Positions 8,351-13,746 of a stretch of DNA of 20,071 nucleotides are shown piece after piece. Below the pieces are notes generated by a model. The model ran no database searches. It was given only the letters and a program-made list of their open reading frames with translations, and had not been told where the DNA came from. The translations under genes and the position numbers were made by a program. Positions within the stretch are counted from its first letter, which is position 1. Each line of letters begins with the position of its first letter. The DNA comes from Pseudomonadota bacterium (lineage in GTDB: Bacteria; Pseudomonadota; Gammaproteobacteria; Burkholderiales; Burkholderiaceae_C): NCBI GenBank assembly GCA_018241985.1, contig JAFECV010000002.1, positions 1 to 20,071 of the forward strand. The letters are read 5' to 3'.

Positions 8351-8656
8351 TCACCCATGCACTGCCGGCTGAACGTCGATCCGCAGACCCAGCGCATGCA
8401 GCACCTTCAGCACCGTCGCGAAACTGGGATTTCCCTGGCTGCTCAGCGCCTTGTACAAGCCTTCGCGGGTCAGACCCGATTCCCGGGCCACCTGCGACAT
8501 GCCGCGCGCCTTGGCCACGTCGCCCAGGGCCGCGGCGAGCAAAGCAGGGTCGCCCTCCTCGAGCACGGCGGTCAGGTATTCGGCGCACGCCTGCTCGTTC
8601 TGCAAATAGTCGGCAGCATCGAAAATTGGCAGGTCGGCGACCTTGACTTTGCTCAT
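8351..8656 (-). CDS. HI1420-family addiction-module antitoxin (HigA-like, HTH)
   Basis: The 101-residue protein has an N-terminal segment (DLPIFDAADYLQNEQACAEY) that would wrap the toxin, and a C-terminal Cro/XRE-like helix-turn-helix. The HTH runs from MSQVARESGLTREGLYKALS to NPSFATVLKVLHALGLRI. This pattern is characteristic of HI1420-type antidote proteins, which sit downstream of their toxin, as here. The ATG at 8656 is three bases after the toxin stop, with a strong SD (AAGGAG) formed by the last two toxin codons, so translation is coupled. It should neutralise the toxin and repress the operon. Confidence 0.92.
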   Translation of the reverse strand: MSKVKVADLPIFDAADYLQNEQACAEYLTAVLEEGDPALLAAALGDVAKARGMSQVARESGLTREGLYKALSSQGNPSFATVLKVLHALGLRIDVQPAVHG

Positions 8657-8659
8657 GGA

Positions 8660-8995
8660 TCACTCCTTCGTCTTGCCCTGCTCCGGCTCCAGGGTTGCGG
8701 CCAATCGGTGTGCGGCGGCTATGTCGGTCTGCTGGGTCGACTTGTCGCCGCCGCCCAGCATCACGATCACCACGGAACCACGCTGCACGTAGTACATGCG
8801 CCAGCCCGGCCCGAAGAACTCGCGCATCTCGTACACACCGTCGCCTACGGGCTTCACGTCTCCCAGGTTGCCGAGCGACGCCTTGCGAAGCCGAGCCACC
8901 AGGCGGCGCTGCGTCATGCCATCGCGCAGTCCGGACAGCCAAGCCTGGAATTGAGGCATCAGGCGGACGGTGTACACAGAGGGATTGTCAACCAT
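8660..8995 (-). CDS. HI1419-family addiction-module toxin (RelE/HigB-like)
   Basis: The 111-residue protein belongs to the RelE/ParE superfamily, in the HI1419-type branch (phage-derived Gp49/HigB-like). The core includes FQAWLSGLRDGMTQRRLVAR, SLGNLGDVKPVGDGVYEMRE, GPGWRMYYVQRGSVVIVMLG and GGDKSTQQTDI, all in family order. Related toxins cleave mRNA on the ribosome and stop growth; activity here is inferred from the family. Start ATG at 8995. It heads a toxin-first operon with the HTH antitoxin and then the broken brnA. The region upstream holds a hairpin-rich repeat (9060-9107) and the galE remnant. Confidence 0.92.
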   Translation of the reverse strand: MVDNPSVYTVRLMPQFQAWLSGLRDGMTQRRLVARLRKASLGNLGDVKPVGDGVYEMREFFGPGWRMYYVQRGSVVIVMLGGGDKSTQQTDIAAAHRLAATLEPEQGKTKE

Positions 8996-9059
8996 GGTTC
9001 ACAGGATGGCAAGTGCGGTCTTCGCCTTCTTCCGTGGGCGAATACTCAGGCAAAACAAC

Positions 9060-9107
9060 CGCAAGCCATTGTGCGGCGCTTGCGCCAAGCTATTTAAACA
9101 ATAGCAA
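9060..9107 (-). repeat. hairpin-rich repeat upstream of the HigB-like toxin, possible copy R4
   Basis: Three nested inverted repeats are visible: CGCAAGC 9060-9066 with GCTTGCG 9078-9084; GGCGC 9075-9079 with GCGCC 9082-9086; and GCTATT 9089-9094 with AATAGC 9100-9105. Read on the minus strand it begins TTGCTATT and continues ATAGCTTGGCGC, resembling the head of R1-R3 but diverging afterwards. It lies 65-110 bases before the toxin start, so it could also serve as operator or leader structure. Nothing else gene-like is seen in 8996-9172. Confidence 0.45.
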
Positions 9108-9172
9108 AACGGCGCTACCGCCCGCAACCCGACCGCCCTCTCTCAACGAAGTGCAAGCCGCAACAAAGCATC

Positions 9173-9260
9173 GAACTGCTCGGCTGGCAGGCCCAGCACG
9201 ACCTCGCCGCATGTGCGAGGACGTGTGACGCTGGCAGGCGATGGATCCTAAGGGGTATGC
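9173..9260 (+). pseudogene. decayed second copy of the galE 3' end
   Basis: The stretch aligns almost base for base with galE 7889-7978: GCTGCTCGGCTGGCAGGC becomes ACTGCTCGGCTGGCAGGC, followed by CACGACCTCGCC, GCATGTGCGAGGACG and GCTGGCAGGCGATG in both. One C is missing (GCCGC at 9206-9210 against GCCCGC), which shifts the frame. A TGG codon has become TGA at 9226-9228. Similarity ends abruptly at about 9172 on the left and fades near 9260 on the right. The last codons of the convergent PglL-type gene overlap it on the other strand. Confidence 0.9.
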
Positions 9261-11095
9261 GCCTTGACCGAAGGGGGTTGCTCCAGTTCTTGAGTTGGCT
9301 TCTGCTCGAGCACCTTCAGCAGCTTCACTGCCGACAGCACCGGCACCCCGGCCGCTCTCCAGCGCCACTTGGCGCGCGCGAGCGCACAGCTTTCTTCCGG
9401 CGTCATCAGGCAGATCCGGGCCAGCGCATCCTCCGCGACGCGGGGCTGCCCGTTCAGGCCCGCCGCCAGCGCATAGAGCAGCTCGTTCGCGTCCGACGGA
9501 TAGCGCTTGACCGCGCGCTGCATCTCAGCGAGTTGCTGCGGCGTCATGCCGGCGTGCGGCTTCACGCGCAGATTGGTCAGCAGTCCGCGCAACTGGGTCA
9601 GCATCACCAGGCCTGGCGCGCGACTGTTGCGCGACGGGCCGACATGCGCGATCTCGAAGCGGAAGCGCGTGAGATTGCGCTCGGCCAAGTTGTATTCGAC
9701 CGCGACCCAGCCGACCAGCACCGTCGCGAGGCCGAGTAGCGCAGCGCCGGCCCAGCGGCGCAAATGTCGCACTCGCAACATCCGACTCGCGCGGTCGATC
9801 GGCAACATCTGGTCCAGCGCACCCATCATCAGCCCAGCCGGCAACAGGAAGTAGGCGTATTGCTGCGGATACTCGAGCATCGCGTGCAGCCCGAGTGCGC
9901 CGATTGCGAGCAACAGCAGGCAGGCCTGCGGCGTCGCCACCCGCAGCGCCTTCGTGATAAACCAGGCCCCAAGCGCCAGCACCAGCAGCGTACCGAGCGG
10001 CACACCGTTTTGCACCAGTAGGTCCAGCACCAGGTTGTGCGCGCTCGAGAATACGTGGTGGAGCGGCGGATGCTGAAGCGCGAATGCATAGTGCGCATTA
10101 GCCTGCTGGTTCCAGCCCCAGCCGGCCCAGGGCCGCTGCGCAATCGCATCGATGAACATGCGCCATGCGGCTGGGCGCAACCCGGCCGACGCCAGGGTGT
10201 CGGTGCCGCGGCCGGCGCTGACCAGCAACGCATCGCTGATCGCGCCCCACGCCAGGTTCAGCACGATGAAGTAGACACCCAGCGCAATCAACGCCTTCGC
10301 CTGGCGCCGCGTTTCGAGCGGCCGGCGATAGATTAGCGCCGCCACGCCGAGCAGCGCGACTTCAAGCCAGCCTGTACGCGAGCGGGTCGCGGCAATGCCC
10401 ACCATGATGAACGCGGCGCCGGCCGCCGCGATCCAGCCGCGGCAGCGTCCGTTCACATGACCCCACCACAGCGCGATCAAGCCCCAGACCAGCAACGTCG
10501 CCAGATTGTTCGCTTGACCCAGGTTCCCACTCGGACGAAGGCCTTCCATGGGGAATTGCACGGTCAGTAGACCCAAGCCGGACAGGCGCAGCCATTGGTA
10601 TAGCGCAAGGCCGGTGGACAGCAGCGCGCCAGCGCCGATCGCAGCAAACAGTACGTTACCGAGCTGTCCTGGGCGTTGTTGCTCGAAGCGTGCGCCTACC
10701 AGCAGCGCAAGCGCGAAGCCGAATAGGTAGAGGCCACTGATCCACGCGTCGCCCGCGAACACAACGATGCCGGCCGCATGCTGCAGCGCCGGGATGAACG
10801 CAACACAGAACACGGCGACGGCACTCGTGTGTACTGGCACCGACTCGGCGCGGCGCAGCACGATCCAGAACGCCGCCGGCAGCAGTGCGAGCGTCATCAG
10901 CAGGTCCACGTGAAATGCGGGCCATGGGGCGAAATGGGTCGGTAACAGCCAAGCACCGGCGATCGCTACAACCCACAGCACCCACCAGGGCTCGAACGGA
11001 AGCGCGAAGTCCCGCGTCAGCAGCGAACTGCGCGCCGGCTGCGGCACCGCAACCCCCCTGCTGTCTGCATCGGTCATGGGGACGGCTTGTCGCAT
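9248..11095 (-). CDS. PglL-type pilin O-oligosaccharyltransferase
   Basis: The 615-residue polytopic membrane protein has about 11-12 hydrophobic segments over residues 20-450, then a soluble C-terminal tail of about 160 residues (Wzy_C_2-like). It has the PglL_A motif GNLGQANNLATLL (about residue 195), GWGWNQQANAHYAF, the loop SSAHNLVLDLLVQNGVP with the conserved His (about 355) and LHAMLEYPQQYAYFLLPAG. PglL enzymes attach lipid-linked oligosaccharides to Ser/Thr of pilins in the periplasm, and the pilin gene is directly upstream on the same strand. The GTG at 11146 lies inside the pilin terminator, so I choose the ATG at 11095 (MRQAVPMTDAD); the ATG at 11077 is also possible. The last codons overlap the galE remnant. 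Confidence 0.9.
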   Translation of the reverse strand: MRQAVPMTDADSRGVAVPQPARSSLLTRDFALPFEPWWVLWVVAIAGAWLLPTHFAPWPAFHVDLLMTLALLPAAFWIVLRRAESVPVHTSAVAVFCVAFIPALQHAAGIVVFAGDAWISGLYLFGFALALLVGARFEQQRPGQLGNVLFAAIGAGALLSTGLALYQWLRLSGLGLLTVQFPMEGLRPSGNLGQANNLATLLVWGLIALWWGHVNGRCRGWIAAAGAAFIMVGIAATRSRTGWLEVALLGVAALIYRRPLETRRQAKALIALGVYFIVLNLAWGAISDALLVSAGRGTDTLASAGLRPAAWRMFIDAIAQRPWAGWGWNQQANAHYAFALQHPPLHHVFSSAHNLVLDLLVQNGVPLGTLLVLALGAWFITKALRVATPQACLLLLAIGALGLHAMLEYPQQYAYFLLPAGLMMGALDQMLPIDRASRMLRVRHLRRWAGAALLGLATVLVGWVAVEYNLAERNLTRFRFEIAHVGPSRNSRAPGLVMLTQLRGLLTNLRVKPHAGMTPQQLAEMQRAVKRYPSDANELLYALAAGLNGQPRVAEDALARICLMTPEESCALARAKWRWRAAGVPVLSAVKLLKVLEQKPTQELEQPPSVKAHTP

Positions 11096-11132
11096 GAATC
11101 GCTCAATGGGGGTTGAGAAGGCGAGCACCAAG

Positions 11133-11155
11133 GAAAAAGGCCCCACTCGGGGGCC
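11133..11155 (-). terminator. rho-independent terminator of the pilin gene
   Basis: On the minus strand GGCCCC (11155-11150), a five-base loop, GGGGCC (11144-11139) and a run of five T (11138-11134) form a standard intrinsic terminator. It begins 55 bases after the pilin stop. It separates the highly expressed pilin from the PglL-type gene, which would then get only read-through or its own promoter. Confidence 0.85.
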
Positions 11156-11210
11156 ATTCCTCCCAGAGCGGTCCCTTGGCGAACCGCTTTGTCTGCTCAG
11201 GGCTGTTCAA

Positions 11211-11714
11211 TCAGCCGCCGTTCTGGCAGCTTGACGGGCGGTATTTGGCCTGGATCACGTCACCTGCTGTCGCAGTACTGCCGGATGCCACTGTTGCCGC
11301 GCCGTTGGCACCGCAAGTCCAGGTGACTTGGCTATTGGCGTTTAGCGTACCCTGCAGGGTCACGATCTCGCCGGCAATGGCAGGTTCTGCGTTGGTCGCG
11401 GTCACAGTGATCAATGCAGTAGTTCCCGGCGTGAAAGCCACACTCGCCACATAGGTCGAAGTTTGGTTGTCGATCGTGAAACTAGTGTCCGATGCAGTCG
11501 GCAGCCTGCCATTCGTATTGGCAAACTCCGAGACGGAAGTCTTGCCCGACGATGCCGCCAGGATCAATTCACTGACCTTCGCGCGCACCGTGTAGTCGCG
11601 GTAAGCCGGCAGCGCGACCGCCGCCAAGATGCCGATGATCGCGACTACGATCATCAATTCGATCAGCGTGAAACCGCGCTGGGCCGAGCGCCGCATTTGC
11701 TTGAATTGCTTCAT
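11211..11714 (-). CDS. pilA: type IV major pilin precursor (PilA family)
   Basis: The 167-residue prepilin has a 14-residue basic leader ([14 protein letters not shown]) and the PilD cleavage site G^FTLIE, with Glu at mature position 5. The hydrophobic N-terminal helix ([19 protein letters not shown]) drives membrane insertion and fibre packing. The globular part is rich in Thr, Ser, Ala and Asn, offering many O-glycosylation sites. Two cysteines (WTCG and SSCQ) near the end form the likely D-region disulphide loop. The start ATG at 11714 has the SD AGGAG seven bases upstream. A sigma-54 promoter precedes it and an intrinsic terminator follows. The neighbouring PglL-type gene implies a glycosylated pilin. 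Confidence 0.96.
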   Translation of the reverse strand: MKQFKQMRRSAQRGFTLIELMIVVAIIGILAAVALPAYRDYTVRAKVSELILAASSGKTSVSEFANTNGRLPTASDTSFTIDNQTSTYVASVAFTPGTTALITVTATNAEPAIAGEIVTLQGTLNANSQVTWTCGANGAATVASGSTATAGDVIQAKYRPSSCQNGG

Positions 11715-11772
11715 TGGGTGACTCCTAAAGTGGGTTGGGTTGCCCGGGCCTCCCCCGGTACGCCCAATACCA

Positions 11773-11788
11773 TGCAGATCGCGTGCCA
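11773..11788 (-). promoter_or_regulatory. sigma-54 (RpoN) promoter of the pilin gene
   Basis: On the minus strand TGGCACGCGATCTGCA matches the RpoN consensus TGGCACG-N4-TTGCA at all but one position, with the required GG-N10-GC spacing. It lies 59-74 bases upstream of the pilin ATG, giving an expected leader of about 50 bases. Type IV pilin genes are classically driven by RpoN with PilR. Confidence 0.8.
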
Positions 11789-11995
11789 GCGCGCAGCCGG
11801 CCACTGGGCGTGACACAGTTCACGGTTCGGCACGACCGGCCGACAATTCGCGGCTACCGCGCGGATCGCCGGTCGACAAATTTCGTCACTCAGCGAAGTC
11901 GATGCGCGCCGAGGTCGAGAGGCTCGTGACCCGGCCTGAGGACCCATTGCGACCAGCGATGAACACGGGCTTGTTCGCGTTGAACGCGATGCGCT

Positions 11996-12024
11996 TTGAA
12001 AGTAAGGCGATTTTGCATTACTGT
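11996..12024 (+). promoter_or_regulatory. sigma-70-like promoter for the AbrB/VapC pair
   Basis: TTGAAA at 11996-12001, a 17-base spacer and TACTGT at 12019-12024 give a fair -35/-10 pair, 33 bases before the antitoxin ATG. A GAGGA follows at 12048-12052, seven bases from the ATG or slightly less, as SD. Confidence 0.5.
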
Positions 12025-12056
12025 GTACGTGCCATTCGAGCGATTGTGAGGATGCC

Positions 12057-12308
12057 ATGACCACATTGACCGTTACCGCACGGGGCCAGGTGACTTTTAG
12101 AAAAGATGTGCTGCAACACCTCGGCATCAAGCCTGGAGAGAGGATCGAGCTGGATTTGCTGCCCGATGGGCGGGGCGTTCTCAAAGCAGCCCGGCGAACC
12201 GGAACGATTGCCGGTTTTGTCGGATTGCTCGCAGGCCGGGCCAAGAAGGTCGCCAGCATTGAGGAAATCAACGCGGCGACCGCGCAAGGCTGGGCCGGCA
12301 GGGAATGA
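12057..12308 (+). CDS. AbrB/MazE-type antitoxin (VapB-like)
   Basis: The 83-residue protein has an N-terminal SpoVT/AbrB swapped-hairpin DNA-binding domain: LTVTARGQVTFRKDVLQHLG, then IKPGERIELDLLPDGRGVLKA. The C-terminal 35 residues (GTIAGFVGLLAGRAKKVASI onward) would bind the toxin. Its stop overlaps the start of the PIN-domain toxin gene (ATGA at 12305-12308), so translation is coupled. It should neutralise the toxin and autoregulate the operon. ATG at 12057 has GAGGA upstream. Confidence 0.93.
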   Translation: MTTLTVTARGQVTFRKDVLQHLGIKPGERIELDLLPDGRGVLKAARRTGTIAGFVGLLAGRAKKVASIEEINAATAQGWAGRE

Positions 12309-12727
12309 AGGTCGCCGTTGATACCAACGTACTTGTTTGTGCTGCCGTGCGTGACGACCCCATGCAGGCGGACATCGCCGCCAAGGTCTTGACCGATGCC
12401 GAATTGATCGCGGTCGCGCTTCCGTGCCTGTGCGAATTTGCATGGGTTCTGCTCAAGGTCTACGGCTTTCAACCCGCCGACGCTGCCGCCGCGATCCGCG
12501 CTCTGCTCGCCATCGCCAATGTGGAAATGAACAGGCCAGCGGTAGAAGCCGGCCTGTCGGTGCTCGAAGCCGGCGGGGATTTTGCCGATGGCGTCATTGC
12601 CTACGAGGGCAGCGGGCTTGGTGGGGAAACCTTCGTTTCCTTTGACAAAAAGGGCGGTGGCGCTTCTCACGGCGCAAGGGCACTCGGCGCGGCTTTTGTG
12701 AGACGAGGCATTGCACTTCCGGGTTGA
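12305..12727 (+). CDS. PIN-domain toxin (VapC-like)
   Basis: The 140-residue protein is a PIN-domain ribonuclease of the VapC type. The acidic active-site residues are in place: VDTNVLV near the N-terminus (Asp6), CEFAWVL (Glu around 45), GGDFADGVIAYEG (Asp around 100) and FVSFDKK (Asp around 117). VapC toxins cleave specific RNAs, often initiator tRNA or rRNA; the target here is unknown. The ending GASHGARALGAAFVRRGIAL is slightly unusual but the length is normal. It overlaps the antitoxin gene by four bases. Immediately after its stop comes the tail of a second VapC-type gene. Confidence 0.93.
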   Translation: MKVAVDTNVLVCAAVRDDPMQADIAAKVLTDAELIAVALPCLCEFAWVLLKVYGFQPADAAAAIRALLAIANVEMNRPAVEAGLSVLEAGGDFADGVIAYEGSGLGGETFVSFDKKGGGASHGARALGAAFVRRGIALPG

Positions 12728-12943
12728 GATCGCCCCAACTACTTTTTTGGGCGCTTGCTCCCGATCGGCGCACGGACAGCCGACCGCTGGGGCCGGCTGG
12801 CGGGCTCAAAGGGCCGGCCGCTCCCCGCCCTCGACGGGCTGCCGGCAGCCACCGCACTGCACCACGATCTGACGCTGGTGACCCGCAACACCAGGGATTT
12901 CGAAGGTCTGGGCGTTCGGCTGGTCAACCCGTGGGAGGGTTGA
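12728..12943 (+). pseudogene. 3' remnant of a second VapC/FitB-type PIN toxin gene
   Basis: The frame from 12728 to the TGA at 12941-12943 encodes about 70 residues matching only the C-terminal half of FitB-like VapC proteins: GRLLPIGARTADRWGRL, PLPALDGLPAATALHH, DLTLVTRNTRDFEGLG and VRLVNPW. The N-terminal half with the first active-site Asp and Glu is absent, and the frame is cut off by the stop of the upstream vapC-like gene region. There is no ATG start, so this is a truncated remnant and not a short gene. No antitoxin partner for it is visible. Confidence 0.85.
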
Positions 12944-13040
12944 TTTGCCAATCAGATGCGGCAGAGGCGAAGGCAGATCAATGGCATATCGCTATGAATT
13001 CAATAGTGCCCTGGCTAACCTTGTAGGCGCATGCTGCATG

Positions 13041-13061
13041 AGACCGTAACAGGTCTATATT
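13041..13061 (+). promoter_or_regulatory. operator/promoter candidate of the Phd/RelE pair
   Basis: AGACC 13041-13045 and GGTCT 13052-13056 form an inverted repeat that overlaps a TATATT (-10-like) at 13056-13061, about 30 bases before the antitoxin ATG. Such a repeat over the promoter is the usual binding site of a Phd-type autorepressor. No good -35 box is visible. Confidence 0.4.
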
Positions 13062-13091
13062 CGGTCCTATTTGGATCAAGGGAGCGAAGCC

Positions 13092-13367
13092 ATGCGCTAC
13101 TCATCTCAAGTCAAACCCATCAGCTACCTGAAGGCCAACGCTGCCGAGGTGCTGGCGCATCTCGCCGATCAGCGTGAGCCGCTGGTCATCACGCAGAACG
13201 GCGAAGCCCGCGCCGTGCTGCAAGACATTGCGTCCTTCGAGGAAACCCAGGAGACGCTGGCGCTGCTGAAGATTCTGGCGCTCGGCAACCAGGACGTGGA
13301 AGCGGTCCGGGTCAAGCCGGTGGCCGACGTGGTGGCGCGCCTGCGCGCCAAGCGGGCAGCGGCTTGA
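13092..13367 (+). CDS. Phd/YefM-family antitoxin
   Basis: The 91-residue protein has the Phd/YefM DNA-binding domain: VKPISYLKANAAEVLAHLAD, then REPLVITQNGEARAVLQDIASFEE. A C-terminal helical part (ETLALLKILALGNQDV onward) would mask the toxin. The start ATG at 13092 follows GGGAG by seven bases; an earlier frame start at 13071 has no such signal. The stop TGA shares its A with the ATG of the RelE/ParE-type toxin (TGATG). It likely represses its own promoter through the inverted repeat at 13041-13056. Confidence 0.93.
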   Translation: MRYSSQVKPISYLKANAAEVLAHLADQREPLVITQNGEARAVLQDIASFEETQETLALLKILALGNQDVEAVRVKPVADVVARLRAKRAAA

Positions 13368-13708
13368 TGGCAAGCCGGCCGAGACGCTACGAGGTACTGC
13401 TGACCCAGGGTGCGGAACAGGATCTTGAGGCCATCCACGACTACATCGCCGAGTTCGATTGCGTGGCCAACGCCGACCACGTTCTCGACCGGCTGATGGA
13501 AGTCGCGGACGGATTGGCCCGCTTCCCCGAGTCCGGCAGTTACCCGAAAGAGCTGCTGGCGCTCGGCATCAAGGCGTACCGTCAGACGGCGTTCAAGCCT
13601 TACCGGGTCATCTATCGCGTCGTGGGCAATCGAGTCGTCATCCACTTGATCGTCGATGGCCGTCTCGACATGCAGTCGGTGCTGGCGCGGCGGCTTCTCG
13701 GCGCCTGA
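13367..13708 (+). CDS. RelE/ParE-family toxin
   Basis: The 113-residue protein has the RelE/ParE fold pattern: YEVLLTQGAEQDLEAIHDYI, a helical segment ending LARFPESGSYPKELL, then QTAFKPYRVIYRVVGNRVVI, HLIVDGRLDMQSVLARRLL. The GIKAYRQTAF...YRVIYRV...RRLL pattern is typical of toxins paired with Phd/YefM antitoxins. Whether it acts on mRNA (RelE-like) or gyrase (ParE-like) cannot be settled from sequence. The ATG at 13367 overlaps the antitoxin stop by one base; a TTG one codon earlier is less likely. It converges on the GspE/PilB-type gene with 38 bp between stops and no obvious terminator. Confidence 0.92.
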   Translation: MASRPRRYEVLLTQGAEQDLEAIHDYIAEFDCVANADHVLDRLMEVADGLARFPESGSYPKELLALGIKAYRQTAFKPYRVIYRVVGNRVVIHLIVDGRLDMQSVLARRLLGA

Positions 13709-13746
13709 CCGGGGGCCTGCTGACCGATACGACCGCCCGCCCCCCG

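Larger units (their letters stand above)
11715..12056. other. intergenic region between pilin and toxin-antitoxin genes
   Basis: This 342-base divergent region has the pilin SD and sigma-54 promoter at its left end and a sigma-70-like promoter for the AbrB-type antitoxin at its right end. I see no convincing gene in between; the short open frames across 11740-12060 lack family resemblance and start signals. Confidence 0.6.

Noticed and set aside
8170..8397. Separate 75-residue minus-strand protein
   Set aside because: Part of it is the 5' frame of the frameshifted brnA; the rest is out of family and overlaps the HigA-like gene end.
9089..9105. Dedicated operator of the HigBA-like pair (GCTATT...AATAGC)
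   Set aside because: The same head (TTGCTAT...ATAGC) belongs to a repeat family found elsewhere in the window, so the palindrome alone is not evidence of an operator.
12755..12943. Complete small gene from a TTG start
   Set aside because: Homology begins mid-domain and extends upstream of the TTG; it is a truncated PIN-toxin tail.
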